Source: Sycobia sp. Sy_11
Taxonomy: Eukaryota > Arthropoda > Insecta > Hymenoptera > Epichrysomallidae
Direction: 5' to 3'
Assembly: GCA_018907035.1 (NCBI GenBank)
Contig: JACCIC010000018.1
Span: forward strand, 124,001 to 188,000
Length of the DNA stretch: 64,000 nt
Below are positions 12,310-26,138 of this stretch, in pieces; positions within the stretch are counted from its first letter, which is position 1; every line of letters starts with the position of its first letter. The notes beneath the pieces are model-generated. The model did not search any database, was not told the origin of the DNA, and was given only the letters and a program-made list of their open reading frames with translations. A program made the position numbers and the translations under genes.

Positions 12310-12956
12310 TCTGTAGCAGCTCACAGCTAACCTCCAATAACTTGAGCTTGCGCGCTATCGTTTTTCTCGGTTCAGAGATCAGCCGAGAGCTCTTGGCAGT
12401 GGATAAAGTAATTTGCCGGACGGCCATCCCTCAGATGGAGAGGGGAAAAAAGAGCGCGAGCTCCAGCGGTATCGTCGAAGTGTCGCTCGGAAGCTTTTCG
12501 CATTGGAATCGATCGCGTCCGTACATTAATACGTGCGAATGAAAAAAATTCGCGAATTCAATTATTTAATTATACACCGCAATAAAGAGAATTTATTGTT
12601 CCTCATTATACAGATTAGAGATTTTAATGGAAAACCTTGTAGCTAATGAGCGTAATATGTTGAATGAACAAAATATTAATATTTCCTTTTCTGATGTAGA
12701 TGGAGCGTGATCGACGGTTTCGCGAAGGATTCACGAACGACAGTACGAGCGTGCTAATTATACCTTGACGGCAGACTATCACGTGAATTTAAATTAAAGA
12801 AGCGTACGTTAGAAATAAGAAGAGTACGTTAAAAATACTACTTGACGCGCCTGGCTAATAATAGACACTTGGTCGTTCTACCTCTCGTGAATCGCTCTAT
12901 CAAGTTTTCCCCTCTTGCGGTTTGTGGCCTTTTCTAGTAATAAATGACAGACGCTC

Positions 12957-12958
<2 letters not shown>

Positions 12959-13000
<42 letters not shown>
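12959..13000. repeat. (AT)n microsatellite
   Basis: Pure AT dinucleotide tract of about 42 bases. Confidence 0.95.
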
Positions 13001-13004
<4 letters not shown>

Positions 13005-14766
13005 CTATATGTTTCTCTGTGTATAGATATATCTCAATAAGCAACGATTCGATCGGGCTCGAGGCCAATATTTGTCTGCCATAATAAACTCCGGGCATTG
13101 CCGTATATAAATGGGTCGCGCATTATCGCCGACCTAAAGCCGGGACGAATTAACCGTTTTCTCGTTTCTCGTTTCTTTCCTCACTTTTTTTCCTCCTTTC
13201 TTTTCTTCTTTTTTTTCTTCTCGTTTTATCGGGAAACGCGCGCGGCTGTAGACGCTCGCCTTTCACGGCCCCTTTAAGCGGGAATTTCGCGTTTAATTAA
13301 GCTTGAAATTTTTCCAGCGGCCGACGATGCGCGAATAAAGTATACGGTTTCCGACTCGCGCTAACGCGGATCGTATCCGATAATTGCGCATAAATAACGA
13401 GTAATGCGAATAGCTGAGAAACGAATTTAGAATTTCGAATGGTCTTTGGGTACCACGCGGGTGAATTTAAATCTTTACGCGAGGATAATGGTTGTCATCT
13501 TGGGAAGATTTCGAAAATTTCTTAAGTATACTCTTGTACCGTACATGTACATGTAACTTAGTTATTTAAAGCTCATTATAATGATATTTTAGCCTTGATT
13601 ATAAACGCCACAAAGTGTATCTTAGCTTTATTAATATCGTCGATTATTGAAAATCAATATTTAGAATATTATTCAGTATGCGATCTAGTGAATCAATAAA
13701 TATATTTTGAGTATGATACTGTAATATCAGTAATGACATATGTAAATATTAATAACGCAATATACATATAATAAGATATTATTTTCTGCTGTACATCGAA
13801 TGCTAGCTTAAGAAATAATCAATGGCTTCAGTATTAAATGAAAATTTAACAATTAGTAAGCGAGTTTTCATTGGTAGTTTTCCCCCAATTTCATATTGAT
13901 GGTAATCTTAAACATGTGCATTAAAAAGTATTAAATTTTTATTAATACACAAGCATAACATAAAATTTATAACTTCGACACGACTATTCCGATAATGTTC
14001 TCATCAATATTTAAAAATGTAAGAAGCCGTATAGAAAGGTTACTGTAACTTTTAACTAAAAAGTACCACTACTTTATTCTATTATTTATAAAAAATTCCT
14101 TCAGCTTGCATTTTAATGACCTTTATCATTCTACTGCGTAAATTTTATCTATATGTAAGATAAATTTTTATCACACTACCATATAAATTTTATTCCCGCG
14201 TAAAATACATTCGGAGAAAACATAAACCTACATTCCGTTACGAAATTACGGACTGCGTATATACCTGTTTCGTCTTGTTTGCTTGACACTTGAAATGTAT
14301 CAAGGGGATGAAATATAAAGCGTACTCCATTGTTGCTAACTTTTACGCTCATTTCGCCAGGTAAGTGGAAGAATAAATGTCGAACAAGTTGCCATTGGTC
14401 GATGCTTGAGAAAAGTAAAATGAAAAGAAAAAAGATTAGAAAGGAACAAGGTTAAAAACTTTACGAATGCCAAGTGAACGCTGCGGCGATCTACGGATCG
14501 CGAACACGCCGGATTCTCACGGAGAATATAAGCAATCCAAGCCGTAAAAGTCCTAAAAGCTTGGCGTAAGCGAAAAGGAGAATCTCCCTTCCTCTCTCAT
14601 TCTCTCATGATACCGCGAGCCTCTCACCTCTTTCCTCCATCGCACTTAGCCAACAGCCAACCAAGCGAAAAAACTCTCTCTCTCCCTCTCTCCTCTCTCT
14701 CTATCTCTATCTCTATCTCTCACTGAACATCTCTACATTGCTCTTTTTTTTCTTCTGCTTTTCCAG

Positions 14767-14961
14767 TGCTGGACTGCGTGGTGTCGGGCTGGGGGCCCTG
14801 GACGGCCTGCGACAGCGAGTGCGGCCCCGGCGCCCAGACGAGGTCGCGGATGATCGAGCGCGAGCCGGAGAACGGAGGCAAGCACTGCCCGCAGCTGGTG
14901 CAGCGCCGCGGCTGCCAGGGCACCAAGTGCCATCGGCGTAATCCCAAGTCCGCGCTGAAGG
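14767..14961 (+). CDS. SBSPON: SBSPON-like protein, exon with thrombospondin type-1 repeat
   Basis: The acceptor is TTTTCCAG at 14759-14766 after a long pyrimidine tract; the donor is AAGG|GTGAGT at 14961/14962. The exon starts in phase 1 and ends in phase 1. It encodes one complete TSR: the WGPW motif, the C-x3-C-G pair (ACDSECGPG), the QTRSR strand, NGGKHCP and the closing Cys residues (GCQGTKC). This is the standard layered Trp-Arg TSR architecture, which binds matrix partners outside the cell. GC3 is very high, in contrast to the AT-rich introns. The open frame past the donor is intronic read-through. The domain is clear; assignment to SBSPON rests on the downstream exons. Confidence 0.9.
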
Positions 14962-17217
14962 GTGAGTGCACGGCGACCCCAACCACCTACCTCCCCCCTT
15001 TCAACCCCTCTAGCTCGAGGAACGATCCCCGCCTCTGTGTGTGTGTGTGTGTCCCTCGCCCTCTCGCGCCATCACCCCCTCCCCGACCTCCGGCAACCCT
15101 TCGTCGGATTTTCATAATGCGGACTCGGCACTTTTCCCTTGGTCCCCTCCATCGATCCGCAGCTTTCTCGGCGCGTCGAAGCGTTTGACGAAAATTTGGG
15201 ACGAGCTTCGCTCGCGGAGTCGCGTGGATTATTTTCACGCACTGCGCATTCACGAGTTTTCTGTGGTTTTATTTTTGCTTCTTTTTTGTTCTATTAGTCG
15301 TTAAACGATTTTGAGGATATTCATCCCATGTCAATTAACGATTCGAGCGTGCGATGGTCGCCGAAGTGTTTCTTTTTCTTTTGTTGACGTGTTAGGCATT
15401 TAGTTAACTGTCCATAATTATTTATGAAATTCACTTACGATGACGATGATGAATTTAATGTCTTGTAAAAATTACGATATTAATAGAATTATCTCTTAAG
15501 AATTGCATAAGTCAAAAGGAATATTATTCCATCATTTGGTCTTGTGCAATCCTTTTAAAGTTAATTCTATCAATATCGTGCTGAATTTATACTGATATTA
15601 CGATTTTAATTTATTTAGTAACATTGATTTTAATCGGTGAGATTGTATTTGAATTTGTTATTTTAAATACGCAGTTCTAATGTCTATTTTTTGTTGAAAA
15701 CCATAAACCTTTGACAAAAGCACTGATCAATTAAAGATCTGATAATTCTGTCTCAAGTAAGTTACTTTTTGGCTTCTTCCGATGATTTAACCGTATTTTT
15801 ACGCACTTAAGCGTGGGCTGAAAAAAAAAGATTTTTCGAGTCGGTAATTTAACCGAGCAATTAGTCTGACTATATCGCACGGCTCAGAAAATTTTGTCGA
15901 CTGCGAGGCCTTTTTTTACGTCCGCGCCTAACCGTTGCTTCGCATCCCCACTGACTGTGAGAAAATTCAAATTTTACAATTATTCGAATAATGTTTGTTT
16001 AAAAATTTTATAATAACATAAACCAATCGCTGCTGTGGGAAAAAATGTTTCGGATTGACTAGAATGTGATAACTAATTAATCGTCACTGTTGGACTGAAA
16101 TAAAACGTTCGAAATAGCCGATGCTTTTGATCGATCGTAGGATTTGTGGCGCGGAGTGAAATTTGCTCCTCCAGGGCAAATTATTCGATCTGTTTACTTT
16201 GTCGCGGCTAGTTTATCGACAGAAATCGTTGGAAGAGCGTATAAATGATAAATCGGCCGGCGCTGCGTGAGCTCAACGCGTAGCGTTACGCGATAAGTCA
16301 ATCTCAACGATATATTGGGATATATATATATCGGGCAACGCTCGCGTATCCAGTAAAAAAGGGCCGAGTGGTTCGGGGGGGGGGGTGGAGCACTTATCCC
16401 TAATGACGAAGGGTCAGCGAGAGATCGATGACGGCCCTTTAGCCCTGATTATCTATCGAGCGATGACGCCTGCTCGGGGCAGCGGGTCGTCGTCCGCTTG
16501 GTCTGGTTAATCCGGTCGACGGACATCGTTGCAGATCGGAATCGCGCGACTTACCTGCACGCGGCGCCATTGCTATAAACGTGTGTGTGTATATATATAT
16601 ATATACGTGAATTGACCGACCGCGGTCGTTCGCCGGCACGACGACTCCTTCCCTCCACCTTGGGAACATCTTAGCTGCTTTATTTCAAATTCGTATACCA
16701 TTATACTTGGGATCGTTACACTTTATTAATTAATATGACGATAAAAATTTTATGTTGCAAATAGTTCTAGCATTTTGTATTTTTGACTAATAAACGAGAA
16801 AATCCTTTATTTTTGTACCAGGTAGTTACTTTCTTATTAAGTGATCATCGCCTATCTTTTCATAAATTTGAATCATTGAAACTTGCTGAAATCCAGTATC
16901 ATTTGGGTTACTAGTTGATTATACCCTGATAAATCAGTTCATATATACTGTAAATTCTCTAAGGAGTTACGCTCTAAATTTTATTTATTATTGAATTAGC
17001 AGTCAATACACACGTTAATGGCATTACCAATTCAACGCAATACAATCAATTCAATCAGAATACATATCACTTATGGAATTGAAAATTCCATAAGACAGCC
17101 GTTCAAAATTTTCACAGACAATCCAGCGAAATCCTGCTAATACCGCATGTCCCAGTGCCCGCGCGCCCCGTTAACGAGGCCACCCTCAAAGCCCCGTAAC
17201 CCGATATCTGTTTACAG
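14962..17217 (+). other. intron 1 of the visible SBSPON-like gene
   Basis: GTGAGT...TTTACAG intron of about 2.26 kb. It holds a short GT tract near 15035, an imperfect hairpin at 15469-15589, a poly-G run near 16375 and a short GT/AT tract near 16580-16604. No other gene is visible. Confidence 0.85.
15469..15589. repeat. imperfect inverted repeat (short hairpin)
   Basis: Arms 15469-15513 and 15539-15589 are reverse complements at roughly 75-80%, sharing ACGATATT-ATAGAATTA and ATTGCA-AAG blocks. They are separated by about 25 bases. It may be a small MITE remnant; no function is evident. Confidence 0.65.
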
Positions 17218-17338
17218 AGGTCGCCCTGCTATTGCCCGCCGAACTGAGCGACGTGCGGCACGTCAACGACAGCAACGACATCCGAATGAATCTCCGACTC
17301 CAATATCTGGACAGCCCCGAGCACTACGTCTCCAAGGA
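17218..17338 (+). CDS. SBSPON: SBSPON-like protein, linker exon
   Basis: The acceptor TTTACAG ends at 17217 and the donor GA|GTGAGT is at 17338/17339. The exon enters in phase 1 (completing a Glu codon) and leaves in phase 2. It encodes VALLLPAELSDVRHVNDSND and then RMNLRLQYLDSPEHYVSKE. This corresponds to the region between the TSR and the YC(V/M)xF segment in SBSPON. An acceptor two bases later would give a different open frame rich in Arg/Gln/Pro; the chosen one keeps phase with both neighbouring exons and gives a balanced peptide. No catalytic motif is expected. Confidence 0.85.
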
Positions 17339-17514
17339 GTGAGTATATAAGCGCACTTTTACATTCATACATTTAGATATATAGCTGTATACATCGTACA
17401 TATATATGTCTCCTCGCCGTACTTCGTGCTGGCCGCGGCAACCGCACGCTTTCACCCTTCTTTGACGAGGCCGCAAAGGCACAACCTCTGCGGCTGACGG
17501 GGCTAAATTCTCGC

Positions 17515-17560
17515 TATATATATATCTATATATATATATATATATATATCTATATATAGA
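17515..17560. repeat. interrupted (TA)n microsatellite
   Basis: TA tract broken by occasional C, just inside intron 2. Confidence 0.85.
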
Positions 17561-17884
17561 AGTATATATAAGCCAAACGAGAAACGAGCCTGTGGCAGAG
17601 AGCGAGCACAATTGGGACGCCCCCCTTCTCTCCCGCCCCCAGGGGGCCGCGCTATAGACGTTAATTTGATGGGGCGCTTTATTGTTATTACGCGAATCGA
17701 TTAAACGGGCGGTCGGGGGCGGGGGCGGGGAGGAGGCACCGCGACGATAAAGGCCCAGTGGGAGGCAACGAGTGCCCGATGCAACGAGTCGAGTCGAGAT
17801 AACCCGAACTGTATTATATAAAACGTCACGACGAAACTAGACGAAGTTCGGTGAGTGACGCGCGAGCCGGGTTAATTAGAGACA

Positions 17885-17887
<3 letters not shown>

Positions 17888-17921
<34 letters not shown>
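17888..17921. repeat. (CT)n microsatellite
   Basis: CT dinucleotide tract of about 30 bases. Confidence 0.9.
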
Positions 17922-17925
<4 letters not shown>

Positions 17926-18910
17926 GAGTTTTTTTTTCATTTCAATCCGTCCTTTGCTGTGTTCGAGAGACCGAGAGGATCGCCGATATCCGGAGTTCGA
18001 TGTTCGGTGTAACGGCGTTTCTATTTTATTTTCCAATAGTCTAAAGATGACCGTCGCTCCAAATGGACTTCTCGTAATTCAGATTTATTATGATAAAATT
18101 GTTTGCTTGAGCAAAAAGGATAACAGCTCAATTAAGGAGACAGGTCAAATAATTCATTTTCGTATAATTTATCCAAGTTCATCCAATTATTTATATCAGC
18201 TCATAATTTGTTTAATATCTTATGATAGATGCTGTAAACGTCGAATTCGGCAATAATTACGTTAAACGCGATCGTTCGAATTGTGCGTCGGCGAATCAAC
18301 GGCGTATTAAGTTGTAGTTGCGGCAGGCACTGAACGAACGCGATGTGCGAGCGTTTTCGAGCCGAAGCGCGAGCTGGCAAAGCGAAGCTTTCATTAGCCA
18401 GTACATTACAAGGTAATGAAGGTAAACGAAATGATCTCCGCAACGAGCGAATTTATTAGTTGGATTAATTAGCTGTTTTGGAAATCCTCGTGCGTTCTTT
18501 GTTAATACTTAACAGGGGAGCGGCCCAGTTCACCGGAGTACCAATTTTCTCAAGGAAATGTTAAAATTAAATTAATACAATAAGAAACTGAATACCCAAC
18601 CATTTTTTTTACTAAATTGAACATTCCTTGACATTATTTTGAAATAAATACTTATATAATAATAATTTTCTATTTTTTGCATTATGGTTATAGTTATTCC
18701 TGAATTTGATAATGTTTTCCTCTCATTAAAATGTATTTTTCCTAGTTGCAAAGTATAATATAAAGAATATTTATAAACGTGTAAGTCTATTTAAAGGTCC
18801 GATTATTCTAGATCTAATAAATTATTATTAAGAAAATTAAAAAATTAGCAAAAAACATATTAAAATGAGTTACTTCAACGCTTTAATAAATTAAACTACG
18901 GTATTATTTT

Positions 18911-18973
18911 AGCAATAATAGATTTAAGTATATATATTAATTTAAATTCATATTCATTAAATCTATTATTGCT
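18911..18973. repeat. perfect 17-bp inverted repeat
   Basis: AGCAATAATAGATTTAA at 18911-18927 is exactly reversed and complemented at 18957-18973, with a 29-base AT-rich loop. It could form a stable cruciform or RNA hairpin. No transposon ends or coding capacity are apparent. Confidence 0.85.
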
Positions 18974-19663
18974 TTGAATATGTTAGAATATTCACTCTAT
19001 TATTATTAGTTTTTATTATTGTTTCTTACCTTATTTTTTAATGATAAATTGCGAAAGTGAAAAAATTTTTTTGAAACGATAGTTGAATTTAATATTGATA
19101 ATTTAGGCTGTATTAAGTTCTTAAGTTTTTATATTTGTGAAGTTTTTTGTGTTAAAGCACAATAAAGTTGTTGATCTATTGAAACATCGATCACAAATTA
19201 ATTTTCTTAAAAAATTACAGTACTATTTACATAAAATATAAAATGTAATTTAGTTTTTTAGTTATGACAGCCCGCGCTTTGTGAAACGTAATTTGTTATG
19301 ACTCATCCCACCAACAAATACTATGGATGCGCTTGCACAGTATTCTACCGTACCCTCTGTCTTCGTCTATAAAAATAAAAATCAATCCAATTGATTAGAT
19401 CCCGTTGTGCGCGCGTGGCGACGAAACGAGGGGAGGGGGGAGCGCGGAAGTTCGGTTCGATGCGTACCCTTCCTCGCTTTTGAAAAATTGGCGCGCGGAC
19501 GCTTACCCGCTCAACGGTGAGGGCGGGGGAAGGGGAGGCAGCCGCCGTACGCGGCTGGAAATAAAAACCACCACGATCGTCCAATCGGTAATCCCCTGCG
19601 GCCTTACTCACCCTTCCACTCCCTCCACCCATTCCCTAAACTCAGGACGAATGGAGGGAAATA

Positions 19664-19668
<5 letters not shown>

Positions 19669-19701
<33 letters not shown>
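19669..19701. repeat. (TA)n microsatellite
   Basis: TA dinucleotide tract of about 33 bases inside a GC-rich patch. Confidence 0.95.
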
Positions 19702-19708
<7 letters not shown>

Positions 19709-22700
19709 GAAACAAAAAAAACAAAAGAAAAAAAGACGGAATCCGATACATCCGCGCGAAAACGCTCGACCGCCGCCGTCTTTATTTATTCGCTGGCACG
19801 AGCCGCGCGACGCCACGCAGCGGCCCTTTAATCCCATCGGCCCTGGCAGCCGGCCAACGCCCGGCCAGCTGTGCGGCGCGCGCGGCGGCTGCCGGTCGTC
19901 GTCGCCTCCCGGCGGAGAGCTCCCGCCCCTTCCCCATTTTAATCCGACCGCTCATTTGACTTTCTTCGACCTCCTGCCCCCCCGCCCCACAGCCCGCGCG
20001 CTCTCACGCCCAAATCCACGGACTCGCCGTCGGAATTCACTTGCTTTGGAATATCGTCGGAGCGGAGCGCCGGCCATCGATTCGCCGGAGGGAAACTTTT
20101 TCCTTTCGTCGCGACGACGAAGAAGAGGGGGAGGGGGGCTGGCGGAGGACTGGGCGGACAGGTACAACGGTCGAGCGATAAAGGACGAGTGTAACGCTGA
20201 TACGGAGCGACCGACGATTCTGGGCCAGTTATATTTTTAACGCCACGGGAAATGAGGGCGAGGTGGCGGGGGGGGGGGCTTTTAATAGCTGAGTGGTTCG
20301 ACAGCGGCGCGTCGAGTCGGATAAGCGGTCGTTGATGATAATTAAATTAATGAAACTCTCTCTTGGAATATGATTAATTTAACCGTTGGCAATGCGCTTC
20401 CTTGAACTGCTCCCATTTACCTCTCGGATTTGCTTTTGAAATCGAATGTCTTTTTTTCTATGCTCGTCATTAACTTGAGCGATCGAAATTTCGACTTCGT
20501 GAAGTAAAATGTTCCGAATATCTACTTTCTACTCGGAATCGATGTTTGAATTCGACTTTGCCGTTAGTTACTTGTAAAATAATAGTATATTACGTTTAAC
20601 GTAATTTAAGTATGGTATTATTTCACGACGAATGGTTTGCAGTAATTTTTAATAGTATTGTCATGTTACAATAAATGGATTGCATAATTCCTGTGAAATT
20701 TACAGGAGCTAAATGAAAATCAAGGCTATTCGTACGGATCAGTGAACTTCGAAGTTTCTTTAAAGTAATATTGCTTCTATACTTTGTTAAAACTACAATT
20801 CTTATATATTTTAGGATTATAATGTATAATATTACTATATATATATAATATAAAATATAATAAAAGTTCCATTGAATTGATAATTTTCATTACAAATATT
20901 TTGCATGGCTTATTATTAAAATAATCGATAAAAGTTTGTGTAAAGACATGTTTATTACAACAGTATAATTCAATGTTTTATTTGCATGATAGAATTCTTA
21001 ACTAAAGATCAAAAAAATTATTTGATCGATTCTACTAAATATATAATTAAGGACTATTGGGATAAATTTTTATTTGAATTTAACGGGTATTTAACAAAAA
21101 CTTTTCAGTTAAATTCCAATTAGTTCTATCTCTAAGAGTTGTCAATTATATTTTGAAATATAACAAAAATATTTAGATACGAAATATATTTAGAAAAATA
21201 ATAATATTTTTTCTAAAAGAATGAAAGAATATTCAATGAGTATTGCAATACAAAATTGCTTTACTGTGCTTCAATGTCCATTGAAATTAATCAAGAATTC
21301 ATATATTTTTATTAGTTTCTCAATTAATTTTCAGCATATTTGTAAGATATATGCAGGTTTACGTATTTAGCTCCTCATTACTATACATAAAAATGCATGA
21401 CACAGTAACTTTGTTAATGATTAATCGATATTCAAAAGCCTATGACTTAACTAAATTCATTATTACACCGAGGAATAATGGATAATTTAGCCCGCGCAAA
21501 GTATGCGTTATGTACGGGTGGCGTTAATGGACTGCAATAAAACGATCTCTTTTTTTTCAGTCATTGTTAAGATTCGCATGTAAGTAGGTTTATCATGAAA
21601 TCTTTTGATTTTAACTACAATTTTTTATAAAGGTTATAAAATCACGCTTGCAATAAATTAATGGGCATTCAGTATCAAAAAATAGAGGTAGAAAAGAAAT
21701 TGCACAAAATCAGTAGATAAAACATATATTGGGTCAGACATTGTGGATGAGAGATTTTATTTAATTGTTTTCCATAATTTATAACTGGTTTTCATTCTAT
21801 TCATATATTTAATAAGAACAACGATATATATTTATATAAATTGATAAAACAATATTATTCGATTAAGATAAAACATGATCAAATTCACAAAAATTGAAAG
21901 ATACTTCAGTAAAAAAGAACGGTAGAAAATAAACTATGTAAAATATTTTGCTGTAAAGTGTGATTGGAACTACACTTAATATTTACGTTCTAACCAAACA
22001 CTGGCTAATTGGTTATTATTTCTTTATTCAACGTAACATCTGACGAGAAAATGTTATATTATTAGGAAATTAACCGAGGAAAAAATGAAAAACATAATTT
22101 TAAGTTTTATACAAAATTGACGGTTCAGACTCTCATCACGGTGAGATACATGCATCGAGGGCAGATATTACATACAATGGAACAAATGAATGCAAAAACA
22201 ATGAAAATAATAATACTGTGATAAATATCCTTACTAATGATTGTACGCTAGACTGGGATAATGTAAAATTCTTTGATGAAGATAATAATTGTAACGAGGA
22301 ATGTATTTCTCGAATGATTTATATGAAATTTAATGACAATGCGATTAATCGCCGAGGGTGCACGCAAAAGTCCAATTACCTATATAAACGACGTACGAGC
22401 ACGCAATGAAATAAGGCGCAAAGTTAGACTCAGGATTGAAATTTCATAAATATCGTACCAAACGGAATCTTATACTTTTATTCGATCTCCTTAAGGACTC
22501 GCTCACAAATTCCATCCGTAACCATACTCTCACTTTATGCGAATAATTAATTTGATCGCCTGCTTATCGAGCCCTTACAAGGTAGAGGAAAATTTTCTAA
22601 ATATAAATTTTTTCCTTCTCCTTCGACAAAGTAAAGAGCCTGAATAGGATGGCGTACGTCTCAGCTTTGAAAAAGTTGCTTTTAAACGAAATTTTGCCAA

Positions 22701-23558
22701 TTATCTGTTTCTGGGCAATTGTGTTTGCCCACGAACGGTGGTATCGTCTCGTTTCATCCACGCTTTGCGCAACGCAAGGCAGGCCGAGAATATCGCGCGC
22801 ACGACACAAATCGTCCTCGTTAACAGCGCGAACATTTTCCCGCGACAGGGTTAGGAGGGTGGCCCATTAACCGGCGCGTCTGGTCTCGACGCCCCGACTG
22901 CGCGCGTCCCCACGTCTGCCCCGATCCTCGCTCGCATCACTCGCACGCACAGGAACTTTATACCTGCCCGTCGGAACGAGCCGAGATCGCGGGGGGGGGG
23001 CGGCCGAGGTGGGATTGCGTGTACAGTTTAAATCCCCACGCGATAGTCTACGCGAAATTCCCGGCCTCACCTCTTCCAGCGCCCCTGGGGCAGAAGGGCA
23101 TCTAATTAATTAACGATCAACGCAGCCATAGTACAGAGGCGTTCGCGTTACGCGCCCGATAATATAACAATGGATGATGATTCGCCGATGGAGGAGAGAG
23201 CTATGTACTCGGGCCAGACGGGTGTTCTAATCAACGGACTGTGATTTACAATACCGACGTCGCGCGGCCGGGGCCGTAACAGTGTCTTGATATTATACGG
23301 GCGAACAATTGATTCCCAGCCCTAGTGGAGAACGCATCCACCGGGCCGTAAATTCGGACCTTTCCCTCGGCCCACCACCTCCCCCCCCTCCATTGCTCGG
23401 CTCTCTAGCGGGATGACGGAGGGACGAGCGGGGCAGCGGAGAGCATTTAATAATCCCGCGCTCGTTCCGCCGTAAAATCGCCCTCTTCCTCTCCGCGAAT
23501 ATTCTAATCGTCGAATATTTTAATGGCCGCGCAGAGTGCGGAGAGCGGGCAGCGACGA

Positions 23559-23560
<2 letters not shown>

Positions 23561-23594
<34 letters not shown>
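23561..23594. repeat. (GA)n microsatellite
   Basis: GA dinucleotide tract of about 34 bases. Confidence 0.95.
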
Positions 23595-23596
<2 letters not shown>

Positions 23597-25373
23597 GCAA
23601 ATAATGGCCAGCACACGCGCGAGAGTGTATTTCACCGGAGTACGCGTGTATGAGGCTGTTTCAAAATTATATGACGGATCGGAGATACAACCTGAGTGTG
23701 TTTGCGTATATATATACATATATACATGTATAAATGTCTGTGCCCGTGCGCGGGAGGGCGATTACCCCGTTATATCGCGCGCGTTCGCAACTGTTGTACC
23801 GGGGGCTCGGTGCCTTGCCACGGCTCTGTGTGCTATTTATTGAGTGTTAAATTTTGATTATTCTCCGTGGGACGGATAATTAAACGAGCGTCATCGCGTC
23901 CGTGACTTTCTTTATTGGATGGCAGTGGTCTGGGGAATACGTTACCATTTTTGTCACCGAATTTTTGGTAAATTTTTTCTTTTTTTTTATAACGGATTTT
24001 TTTTTTTTGTATTGTGCGGATTTGTAACTCCCGTGATGTTAATATCAATGAATATAAATGTGTATGCTAATTAACAGCAGAAGTTAATAAAAAACATCTT
24101 AAGTCAGTATAACACTAATAAGTATTGTATTAATTAATTAATTAATTATTATATAAAAAAACAATTAATATAAACATAAATTATATAAATTAGTTAAAAA
24201 TTATATAAAATAATTAATAAACAATTGGTCATTCCGGGGTCGAAAATCCATACATTTTATTTGTTCGCGCTGAAGGCTAGCATAATTCGTAATTTTATTA
24301 TGAAGCAAACCAAATTTAAGAAGCTCAGGTTCATAGATTTTTGACAGAAATGTTCTTCATGTAAAATAATCTATACTTTTCTACTGTTTCACGTAAGACC
24401 TAGAAATGTAAATGGAAATTTTTTATTTTAAAGGTATATATATAATCAAGGTGACTATGTAGCCTGCATATATTCATTTTCGTTGATTGTATTCAATATC
24501 AATATAAGAATCAATATAAGAAAATAAGACTGACATAGAATTCATTTTCATGATTAATCAATCGATGCTCAACAAAATTTCCATACGAAACTTGAAATCG
24601 GTCATGCGTTAAAAAGTAACTAAAACGACATTGATCTTTTTGTTTGACTTATTTTGTTTTATGATTTTAAACAATTAAACAAGTTTCGGAAGTAAATCGT
24701 TTTTAAAATGGATTGACATGTTTACGAATTGAAATGATTTGCTAAAAGAAACAAGAAGTTTTACAAATTTCTTTATAAATAAGTTTTTAATGATTGTCTT
24801 TAATTATTGTAGTACGCAGATACCATTAAACGGGGGCATAAGATTTGAATTTTCAAAATAGCCAATTGTTATATATCGTTGTAAATTAATAATTTCATGC
24901 AAACTTTATCACTACCATTTACAAATGATATTAAATATTGATAGAATTGGCATGATTATCCGTGGCCTCGATAAGTTTGTTATGGAAACGATCATACATT
25001 TGTTACATGATCAATTAATTTACGTATGTATGGTTATTTTTTTGATATTTAAAGATATCTTATACAATGTTCCATTTCGTCAAATGAAAATAATTATTAT
25101 CATTCCAGAATAGGAAAATTAACAGAACGACTACATTTGTAATTTAAAGTATACACTAATATATTCGACGATATGAAAATGTCGAGATACGAGCTTGATT
25201 ATTTCAAACGGGCGAAATACCATATGTATATATTACCTATATATAAAAAAAAGTAATACTTTCGAAAGGCTTCTTCTCAAACATTCGGCTTGACCGATGC
25301 CAGGACCGTATTAACGAAAAAGCCGGTAATTTGAATTTACGGAGTGTTACGCAATATTGCAGAAACTCAGATT

Positions 25374-25375
<2 letters not shown>

Positions 25376-25419
<44 letters not shown>
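25376..25419. repeat. (CT)n microsatellite
   Basis: CT dinucleotide tract of about 43 bases, followed by imperfect CT-rich sequence. Confidence 0.95.
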
Positions 25420-25422
<3 letters not shown>

Positions 25423-25886
25423 TCTATTTCTCTCCCTAGCTCTCTCGTAAAATGGAAGCGCCGACTTCCGAGCTCCGAACTCAGTCAGAGTCAGCCGGCG
25501 GCATCGGTCCGTCTTCAAAGTCCCATTGCGTCCGCGTCGTTTGGCCGTTTCCCCGGTGCCTCTTTCACCTCACGGGAGGACTACCACCCCCCCCCACCAC
25601 CGTCTCGCTCACCTACCCGATGCGCGACCCTCGCGGCGAGCCGTTGCAAGTTTCCCGACTCTGAAATTACGAGACGGTTTAAGGGGAGAGCGCGCTTTCG
25701 ACGAAAGCGTGCGCCCCCCCCCCCCACAGCCCCCCGTCATCGTCCTTTATCGCTAATTGGAAATTATCAAGCGTGTACGGGAACGGTTTTATTGACGCTC
25801 CTGGACTGTATTTCGTTGCGAGCGAGCGCGTGTAAACGCCGTTCGATTCTCGGTTGCAAATATAACTATAGGTAGGTGATGCGACC

Positions 25887-25889
<3 letters not shown>

Positions 25890-25951
<62 letters not shown>
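25890..25951. repeat. (CT)n microsatellite, long
   Basis: About 62 bases of pure CT, continuing as imperfect CT-rich DNA to about 25970. Confidence 0.97.
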
Positions 25952-25956
<5 letters not shown>

Positions 25957-26138
25957 CCTCTCACTCTCCCACGCATTGTTTACTTGCTATCTGTATTATA
26001 ATACCTGCGATATTGATCAGAATGAGTTACTGCGTAACTGTATCGTATTTACGTTTGTTATTATTTGTATTATTTTACATTGAACTTTCATTCATTGGCG
26101 ATAGATTTAAGGTAGCATTTTTTATATTATATGATTTA

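Larger units (their letters stand above)
12074..14766 (+). other. presumed intron upstream of the TSR exon
   Basis: The exon at 14767 opens with a splice acceptor, so this DNA should be intronic in the SBSPON-like gene. It is AT-rich with two AT microsatellites. A CT/CTAT-rich pyrimidine tract at about 14675-14765 runs straight into the acceptor. I searched for a Cys-rich somatomedin-B exon by looking for adjacent Cys codons and found none here or further left. Confidence 0.55.

Noticed and set aside
22218..22409. 63-residue Asn/Cys-containing open frame
   Set aside because: No signal peptide, domain or splice signals; probably chance.
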